Assembly (NCBI RefSeq): GCF_040654195.1
Contig: NZ_JBFAHM010000029.1
Coordinates: forward strand, 1 to 20,054
DNA length: 20,054 nucleotides
From: Hamadaea sp013361475
GTDB taxonomy: Bacteria; Actinomycetota; Actinomycetes; Mycobacteriales; Micromonosporaceae
Direction: 5' to 3'
A program made the translations under genes and the position numbers. Positions 14,913-20,054 of the stretch are shown here, in pieces. Position 1 is the first letter of the stretch, and every line of letters starts with the position of its first letter. Under the pieces are notes generated by a model that was given only the letters and a program-made list of their open reading frames with translations, made no database searches and was not told where the DNA came from.

Positions 14913-17062
14913 ATCTTTGCGGCGATCTGGGTCAGAACCTCTGCGGCCGCCGCGACATCCCCGATCGGCGAGGAGTATGCGAGGTCCTGGCCGCTCAGCG
15001 TGCTTCCGGCTTCGCAGAGTCCCCATACGGGGGTTCCACTGCCGCGATAGTCCGACCACTTCGACGGCAGATACGGATTCTTGCCGTGGCTGGCCTGAGC
15101 GGCGGCGTCGTTCACGATCAGGCAGTCGAACTTCCGGGTCAGGGCGAGGAACTCCAGGTAGCGGACATAAGGTCGAACTCGGACGATCTCGGTCAGGTTC
15201 AGGTCGCCGATCCGGCGTTCCAGATCGGCCGGCCGTGTCGTCATGATGTGGAGGCGCAGCTTCACCCTGGTCAGCCTCGGTAGCGCGGACAACGCCTGCA
15301 GCAGCTCGTCCAGGCCCCGGGTGGCGTAGAAGTTGCCGAAGTACGCCAGGTGAGCGACGCCCGATTCGAGACCGTACTGCGGCTGACCCATCGAGTAGAA
15401 CTGCGCTGGCAGCGTCGGGTGCGGGCGGACGATCGCCTTCACACGTGCCATCTCCGCGAGCGCCGGGTTCGAGCAGTAGCCGAGCATGTACTCCAGCTGG
15501 TGGCGGTTGGTGAAGATCAGCTCGTCGGCCAACGCGTACGCGAGCTCTTCGCACCAGACGAAACAGTTGGTCGATTCGGGGACCGGCAGTCCTCGGCCGC
15601 GCAGACCGTCGCGAAGGTGGCTGAGCAGCGGTCCCTCCGTGACCGGGGTTCCGCGTTCGGTGTCGGTCACATCCCGAGACAGCGGGTCGGAGAACTCGGC
15701 ACGCCACGGAATATCTGGATTGTCCACTTTATAGGCTGCCGCGAGGAAGTGCGATGCCGCGAACTGTGCCCGGCTGTAGACGAAGTCGTATGGACGGGCA
15801 CCGGCCGTCCGGCTCCGCAACGCCGCACGCCCCTGCCAGGCGAACTCCTCCATCGATGCCCAATTGGAAAAATATGTCGGGGTCGGCAACCGGAGATGGT
15901 TCGCCGTGAACGGACCCGAGATTCGCAGCAGACTGTCGTCGGACTCCCGGATCCGATCCATCGCGTTCGCCACGACGTCCACCACCGCGCCTTCGGCGCG
16001 GACGCGTTTCGCCATCACGACCGCGCTCGTGTCGGCATACGGCGGAAAGGCGTAGGCGATCAGCAGGCCCCGAGCCAGGCCCCGATTCAGCACGTCGTAG
16101 GGGATCTGCGCGACCTGATGCCGATCGAGTAGTTCGACGACCCGCGTGTGTTCGGCCGGGTTCTCCCGCAGGTACACGTTGATCCGCCGGACTCGGCGCG
16201 TCACGCTCTCGCGCAACTGAGTCTGAAGCTCATCTTCCAGGGCGGTCAACTGGGACAAAGCGCCGATGATCCCGACTTCCCGTTCGAGGCCGGCCTTGTC
16301 GACTGGCGACGTGGGATGCCTGCGGCGGACGACGGCCACGTTTCCATCCGGTGCAGGGGCCTGGCCGTGGATTGCCCAACGTAATTGGCCGTGTGCGGCG
16401 ACGACCGCCCAGAAGACCTCCTCGCAGTCGGCTCGGGCCGCCGCCAGCTGAGCTGAGGAATGGGCGACCCTGGTCGGTAGCACCCGGCCGGCGTCGGTCC
16501 AGTCAGCTCGATGAAGTTGGGCCTGATCCTCGTCGGCGGAGCCGACGTCGTCACGGTCGGCGTCGATGACCGGCACAGCGCCGATTACCTCGGGACCAGC
16601 CACATCAAGGAGCTCTTCGACGAACCTCGGTGCGACCCGATCCGAACCGCTCAAGAACGTGACGTACGCCCGCCGCGCCGCCGCCACGCCGAGCAGGCGT
16701 GGCGAGAAGCGTCCAGGTTCGGCGGCAGTGGTGGGAATCACGACAAGTCGAAGCGACAGAACTGATGTCCCCCCGGCGCTGAGAAGCGCCGAGCGGATCT
16801 CCGGTGAGCCGACGACGACGACCTCGAACCGGCCGGGATCGGTCGCCTGAGCATTGAGCGACCGGAGGCACTCGCTGGTGGCGGCCGGGTCGGTGCCGAT
16901 GACGACCACCGTCAAACCATCGTCGTAGGGCCGGGTGGGAGCGCTCATGGCGGCCCGGATCCGAACGAGGTCGCGCTCGCGGTGCCGGCCGTGTCCATCG
17001 AGCCAGCGTTGGACCGACTCGCCGTCACCGGCATCGGGGCGCAGCCAGGGGCGCTCCAGCAC
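14909..17062 (-). CDS. Two-domain glycosyltransferase: degenerate GT-A part plus GT-B part
   Basis: A 717-residue protein. The GTG start at 17062 is preceded by GGAGGAG. Residues ~48-175 resemble a family 2 GT-A fold: LTVVVIGTDPAATSECLRSLNAQ, RFEVVVVGSP and AYVTFLSGSDRV, where SGSD replaces the usual acidic DxD cluster. A helical linker (about 255-320) follows. Residues ~330-717 look like a GT-B enzyme: GLLIAYAFPPYADTSAVVMAKR is the typical GT4 N-terminus, IFTNRHQLEYML and VRPHP lie at the hinge, HLAYFGNFYATRGLDELLQAL starts the donor domain, and PSKWSDYRGSGTPVWG stands where the sugar-nucleotide loop should be. No clear EX7E is seen. It faces the three-gene glycosyltransferase operon tail to tail. 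Third-position A/T appears more frequent than in the left half of the window. Substrates are unknown. Confidence 0.85.
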   Translation of the reverse strand: MLERPWLRPDAGDGESVQRWLDGHGRHRERDLVRIRAAMSAPTRPYDDGLTVVVIGTDPAATSECLRSLNAQATDPGRFEVVVVGSPEIRSALLSAGGTSVLSLRLVVIPTTAAEPGRFSPRLLGVAAARRAYVTFLSGSDRVAPRFVEELLDVAGPEVIGAVPVIDADRDDVGSADEDQAQLHRADWTDAGRVLPTRVAHSSAQLAAARADCEEVFWAVVAAHGQLRWAIHGQAPAPDGNVAVVRRRHPTSPVDKAGLEREVGIIGALSQLTALEDELQTQLRESVTRRVRRINVYLRENPAEHTRVVELLDRHQVAQIPYDVLNRGLARGLLIAYAFPPYADTSAVVMAKRVRAEGAVVDVVANAMDRIRESDDSLLRISGPFTANHLRLPTPTYFSNWASMEEFAWQGRAALRSRTAGARPYDFVYSRAQFAASHFLAAAYKVDNPDIPWRAEFSDPLSRDVTDTERGTPVTEGPLLSHLRDGLRGRGLPVPESTNCFVWCEELAYALADELIFTNRHQLEYMLGYCSNPALAEMARVKAIVRPHPTLPAQFYSMGQPQYGLESGVAHLAYFGNFYATRGLDELLQALSALPRLTRVKLRLHIMTTRPADLERRIGDLNLTEIVRVRPYVRYLEFLALTRKFDCLIVNDAAAQASHGKNPYLPSKWSDYRGSGTPVWGLCEAGSTLSGQDLAYSSPIGDVAAAAEVLTQIAAKI

Positions 17063-17197
17063 TGATCTCCTCCAGTCCGACGGTGCTCCCGCCCGCCTGG
17101 TCGCGGCGACGCCCAGCCGCGAGCAGCGTGGGCCGCCACGTGTGAGCTAATCTGCGTCGGACATCGTAACCAGCGAAATCGGCGGAGGTGAGGCGGG

Positions 17198-17890
17198 ATG
17201 ACAGATCTCGACCTGGCCGATTCGACGGTCCGCGCCGCGGTGCTGCGCGTCCCAGACGGGTGTCGGATGCTTGTTTCCACCGACGCCGGCCGGGGTGGCG
17301 TAGCAGCCATGACCCTGCCTTTCGCTGATGCGACGATCGTCGATGCGCCCGAACTCGGCGATGTCTCCCACCAGGGCCCGTTCGACGTCGCGGTGCTCGA
17401 TCTCAGCCGACTGCGTTCGGCCGCCGTCGAGATTTTCGCCGTCGCCATCCGTCCCTTACTGGGCCCGGACGGCGTGCTCGTCGTCGTGATCAATGGCGAC
17501 GACTGGCTGGAGCCCGGCGTAGACGGTCTGCTCGCGGGCTGGGAGTGGGTAGGCGTGGCGGACCTCGCCGGAGCGCCGGCCGCCGTGGTCCGGCCGGGCG
17601 CACTCGGCGTGGACGCGGGATCGCCTTTCCTGGCCGCTTGGGTCGGCGCAGGCATCGCCACCGCTCGGGCGGCTGAGGCGCGGCGACTAAGCGACGAGGC
17701 CCTGACCCTCCAGGTCGCTTTGACGGCTCAGTCCGAAGAGTACCTGTTGAAGCGGGTGGCAGCTCTGGCGGACGAGGTCGAGCGGGTTCGCCGGGATCAT
17801 CAGGGCAAGGCCTTGGTCCGTACACTCCTGCGTCGTTCGGTCGGTGGTCGAGCACTGCTTCGACTGGCGCGAGTGCTCCGTCGCCTCTGA
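17198..17890 (+). CDS. Unrecognised protein with Rossmann-like N-terminus and C-terminal coiled coil
   Basis: A 230-residue protein. The ATG follows GGAGG by about 10 nt. Residues ~20-130 alternate short hydrophobic strands and helices: CRMLVSTDAGRGG, ATIVDAPELGDV, FDVAVLDLSRL and GVLVVVINGDDW. This is the layout of a Rossmann/methyltransferase-like fold, but no clear SAM-binding glycine motif is intact. Residues ~155-202 form a probable coiled coil (heptad-like EARRLSDEALTLQVALTAQ then RVAALADEVERVRRD). The end is strongly basic (LRRSVGGRALLRLARVLRRL) and may touch membrane or nucleic acid. It lies between glycan genes and starts 135 bp from the divergent glycosyltransferase. A TAATCT element at 17148-17153 could serve as its -10. 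It could be a helper or inactive methyltransferase in the glycan pathway. I do not recognise the family. Confidence 0.75.
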   Translation: MTDLDLADSTVRAAVLRVPDGCRMLVSTDAGRGGVAAMTLPFADATIVDAPELGDVSHQGPFDVAVLDLSRLRSAAVEIFAVAIRPLLGPDGVLVVVINGDDWLEPGVDGLLAGWEWVGVADLAGAPAAVVRPGALGVDAGSPFLAAWVGAGIATARAAEARRLSDEALTLQVALTAQSEEYLLKRVAALADEVERVRRDHQGKALVRTLLRRSVGGRALLRLARVLRRL

Positions 17891-17925
17891 CCGGTGGACC
17901 CGCCTCGCCGCAGCACCGGGCAGGC

Positions 17926-17948
17926 CAGGCCCCACATGGTGTGGCCTG
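17926..17948 (+). terminator. Hairpin after the 17198-17890 gene
   Basis: CAGG plus CCACA (17926-17936, with a CC bulge) pairs with TGTGGCCTG (17940-17948) around a TGG loop, giving nine base pairs. It lies 35 nt after the stop codon and just upstream of the candidate promoter of the next gene. It is followed by TGCGCTAGTATTC rather than a T run. Moderate candidate. Confidence 0.4.
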
Positions 17949-17954
17949 CTGCGC

Positions 17955-17960
17955 TAGTAT
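17955..17960 (+). promoter_or_regulatory. Candidate -10 box (TAGTAT) for the nucleotide-sugar dehydrogenase transcript
   Basis: TAGTAT fits TANNNT and would start a transcript near 17967, giving a leader of about 130 nt. A second A/T-rich site, TATACA (17971-17976), is an alternative. No good -35 box was found at the right distance. Confidence 0.35.
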
Positions 17961-17966
17961 TCGCCG

Positions 17967-18095
17967 ACCATATACACGGGGGCGATCTCACAAGACCGCA
18001 ATTTGTGGGACACCGCCTGACTTTCGGCGGGGCGCTGCGTCCCGCCGCCCTTGGCCGTGTGGGGTGACCCACCGGCGACCCCTCAAGGAGAAGGC
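17967..18095 (+). promoter_or_regulatory. Structured 5' leader of the nucleotide-sugar dehydrogenase gene
   Basis: The leader can fold into several stems. An 8-bp stem pairs 17986-17993 with 18003-18010. A 5-bp stem pairs CCGCC (18013-18017) with GGCGG (18026-18030). A competing 10-bp stem pairs 18025-18034 with 18038-18047 around a CTG loop and uses the same GGCGG bases, so the last two are mutually exclusive. A fourth stem (18054-18063 with 18068-18076, one bulged T) is capped by a GTGA tetraloop just before the ribosome site AAGGAG (18085-18090). No known riboswitch class was recognised. A regulatory role is inferred only from the structure. Confidence 0.35.
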
Positions 18096-19355
18096 GTGAC
18101 TGCGGACGTCGTAATTCTCGGCCTTGGCTACGTGGGCCTCCCTCTTGCGCAGGAGGCCGTCAAGTCTGGTTTGTCGGTTGTCGGGTTCGACATCAGTGAC
18201 CGCGTGGTCGATGCACTGAGCGCCGGCCGATCCCACGTGGACGATCTCTCGGACGATGACATCGCTGCGATGCTTGCTGCCGGCTTCCGGCCAACCACTG
18301 ACGAATCGGATATTCGCGGCGCTAAGACCGCGGTCATCTGTGTGCCGACTCCGCTGTCCGCCGACGGCGGCCCGGACTTGAACGCCGTCGAATCCGCCGT
18401 TCGGTGCGTCGCTCGCAACATCACGCCGGGGATGACGGTGATCCTCGAGTCGACGACGTATCCGGGCACCACCGACGAGGTGGTGCGGCCGCTCCTGGAG
18501 GAATCCGGACTCGTCGCGGGAGTCGACTTCAACCTAGCGTTCTCGCCGGAACGCATCGACCCGGGTAACAAGCAGTTCGGCGCGCACAACACGCCGAAGG
18601 TTGTCGGCGGCTACACCCCAGCCTGCACCGAGCGGGCGGCCGCTTTCTACGGCCAGTTCATCGAGACCGTGGTCCGGGCCAAGGGGACGCGTGAGGCCGA
18701 GACGGCCAAACTGCTGGAGAACACCTACCGGCACATCAACATCGCGCTCGTCAACGAGATGGCGAAGTTCTGCCACCAGCTCGGCATCGATCTCTGGGAC
18801 GTCATCCGCGCGGCCTCCAGCAAGCCGTTCGGCTTCCAGGCGTTCTACCCCGGCCCGGGCGTCGGCGGTCACTGCATCCCGATCGATCCGAACTATCTGA
18901 GCCACAACGTCCGAGCCAAGCTGGGTTACCCGTTCCGGTTCGTCGAGCTCGCGCAGGAGATCAATGCGACGATGCCGGCGTACGTCGCCCGTCGTGCGCA
19001 GAACATCCTGAACGATGCCGGCAAGGCGACCAATGGCGCCAACGTCCTCATGCTGGGCGTGACCTACAAGGCGAACATCGCGGATCAGCGTGAGTCGCCC
19101 GCCACCCCGTTGGCTCGCGCGCTCGCCGGCCTCGGCGCAAAGATCTCCTTCCACGACCCCTATGTGGAGACCTGGCGGGTGCCTGGAGTCGACGTGCTCA
19201 AGGCGGACGACCTCGAGGTCGCGGTGGCCGACGCCGATCTCGTCATCCTGGTGACCAACCACAGCGCCTACGACGCCGATGCCCTGGCCGGGAAGGCCAA
19301 GCGGTTCTTCGACACCCGTGGTGTCACCGTGAGTGATCAAGCGATCCGGCTCTGA
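18096..19355 (+). CDS. Nucleotide-sugar dehydrogenase, WbpA/WecC type (UDP-HexNAc 6-dehydrogenase)
   Basis: The enzyme oxidises C6 of a UDP-sugar in two NAD-dependent steps to a uronic acid, supplying charged sugars for surface polymers. The GTG at 18096, 5 nt after AAGGAG, is preferred over an in-frame TTG 45 nt upstream. It gives 419 residues. The NAD-binding GLGYVG is at 9-14 with FD at 31-32. VPTPL, ESTTYPGTT and FSPERIDPG are conserved family motifs. Catalytic Lys205 is in AKLLENTYRHINI, and catalytic Cys260 is in GPGVGGHCIPIDPNYL. The GGHCIP form marks the N-acetylhexosamine group (UDP-GlcNAc or UDP-ManNAc) rather than UDP-glucose dehydrogenase (GGSCFP). The exact substrate is uncertain. 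A 16-nt gap separates it from the next gene, so they are probably co-transcribed. Confidence 0.93.
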   Translation: MTADVVILGLGYVGLPLAQEAVKSGLSVVGFDISDRVVDALSAGRSHVDDLSDDDIAAMLAAGFRPTTDESDIRGAKTAVICVPTPLSADGGPDLNAVESAVRCVARNITPGMTVILESTTYPGTTDEVVRPLLEESGLVAGVDFNLAFSPERIDPGNKQFGAHNTPKVVGGYTPACTERAAAFYGQFIETVVRAKGTREAETAKLLENTYRHINIALVNEMAKFCHQLGIDLWDVIRAASSKPFGFQAFYPGPGVGGHCIPIDPNYLSHNVRAKLGYPFRFVELAQEINATMPAYVARRAQNILNDAGKATNGANVLMLGVTYKANIADQRESPATPLARALAGLGAKISFHDPYVETWRVPGVDVLKADDLEVAVADADLVILVTNHSAYDADALAGKAKRFFDTRGVTVSDQAIRL

Positions 19356-19371
19356 CAGGACGATCCACGAC

Positions 19372-20054
19372 ATGCTCACCCACGTGTACAAGCGTGCCGC
19401 TGCCTTTGCCCGCAGGGTGAAGGCAGCGCTCGGTCGCCGTCGCCGCAAAGTCTTCGCAGGCCTCTTCCTAACGATGTTCGCCGCATTGGCGGTTGCGGCA
19501 GTCCTCCGCTCGCCCGAGACGATCGTCGTCGCCTTGGCCGTCATGGCTGTCGTCGTCGCCGCGGCATCGCTTGAGGCGTGGGCGAGCCGACGCGCCCTGC
19601 GCCAGGCACAGTCCGAGTCCACGACATTGCAGCGTAAGCTCGCGGGCCTGGAATCCGCCCAGGCACTGCTGGCTGTAATGCTTTACGAGCAGACGTACGC
19701 CAGCGGAAACGCCCAACCGGAGCTGTTGCCGGACAAGCTCGTCGGCACCACGGTCCGCGGGCTCCTCGCGGAGGGCAGCGCGGTCGACGCGTACGCCGTC
19801 GCGACGAGCAAGGACCGGATTCGCCAACTGCCGCTGCCGACACTTCGTAAGTTGCGAAACGACCTGCGGCGCCGCGGATATCTAGTCAAGGCGGCCCAGG
19901 TCGCGGCGGTCGCGGTCCGGGTCGGCGGCAACGCCGGCGACAAGCGCGAACGCACCATGATCGAGGGTGAGATCGCGGTGTTGTCGGGGGCGTTCGTGCC
20001 GTCGGTTCGTCCGGAGGAGCGGGTTTTCGAGCCGCGTGCGGGCCGGGTGTTGCA
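19372..20054 (+). CDS. Membrane-anchored protein, probably a glycosyltransferase N-terminus (truncated by window end)
   Basis: The frame is open from ATG 19372 to the window edge, 227 complete codons, with no stop. A basic N-terminus (KRAAAFARR and GRRRRK) precedes two close hydrophobic stretches (about 28-44 and 50-67) and a helical, probably coiled-coil segment (about 68-95, SRRALRQAQSESTTLQRKL). A soluble helical region follows with VGTTVRGLLAEGSAVDAYAV and TLRKLRNDLRRRGYLVKAA. The last residues, PRAGRVLx, look like the first strand of a GT-B (GT4) domain, but the diagnostic part lies outside the window. The ATG is 16 nt downstream of the dehydrogenase stop with only a weak ribosome site (ACAGGAC), so coupling is likely. 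Until the rest is seen, the glycosyltransferase call is inference. Confidence 0.7.
   Translation, partial: MLTHVYKRAAAFARRVKAALGRRRRKVFAGLFLTMFAALAVAAVLRSPETIVVALAVMAVVVAAASLEAWASRRALRQAQSESTTLQRKLAGLESAQALLAVMLYEQTYASGNAQPELLPDKLVGTTVRGLLAEGSAVDAYAVATSKDRIRQLPLPTLRKLRNDLRRRGYLVKAAQVAAVAVRVGGNAGDKRERTMIEGEIAVLSGAFVPSVRPEERVFEPRAGRVL

Overview
The window comes from a high-GC Gram-positive chromosome. Supporting signs are strong G/C bias at third codon positions, many GTG starts, ATGA-type gene overlaps, an actinobacterial-type 5S rRNA, and the gene order valS-folC-DUF4233. Gene content and protein style suggest an actinomycete, most likely Micromonosporaceae (Actinoplanes/Micromonospora type). 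That family assignment is inference.

Layout. (1) 1-120: the 3' end of a 5S rRNA gene, closing an rRNA operon, with a strong hairpin terminator. (2) 146-2034, minus strand: two paralogous single-pass membrane proteins sharing a CGWADHG signature, with the headless remnant of a third copy between them. (3) 2138-6466, plus strand: valyl-tRNA synthetase, folylpolyglutamate synthase (folC) and a small DUF4233-type membrane protein. (4) 6476-7807, minus: an unusual membrane-anchored VOC/glyoxalase-fold protein. (5) 8031-8441, plus: nucleoside diphosphate kinase. (6) 8469-9569, minus: a LytR-CpsA-Psr (LCP) family protein. (7) 9702-20054: a surface-polysaccharide type region. It holds three translationally coupled glycosyltransferase genes on the plus strand, a large two-domain glycosyltransferase on the minus strand whose stop codon overlaps the last of them, a small unrecognised protein, a WbpA/WecC-type nucleotide-sugar dehydrogenase behind a structured leader, and the start of a membrane-anchored protein cut by the window edge.

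How the genes may work together. The first 8.4 kb is mostly housekeeping: translation, folate and nucleotide pools. The right half looks like a glycopolymer locus. The dehydrogenase would supply a UDP-hexuronic acid sugar, the glycosyltransferases would assemble a polymer, and the LCP protein could attach it to peptidoglycan. The most unusual feature is that three consecutive large proteins each seem to pair one glycosyltransferase domain with a second, degenerate glycosyltransferase-like fold. No CRISPR array, insertion sequence, integrase or complete tRNA was seen, and no gap over 300 bases lacks a gene or gene remnant.
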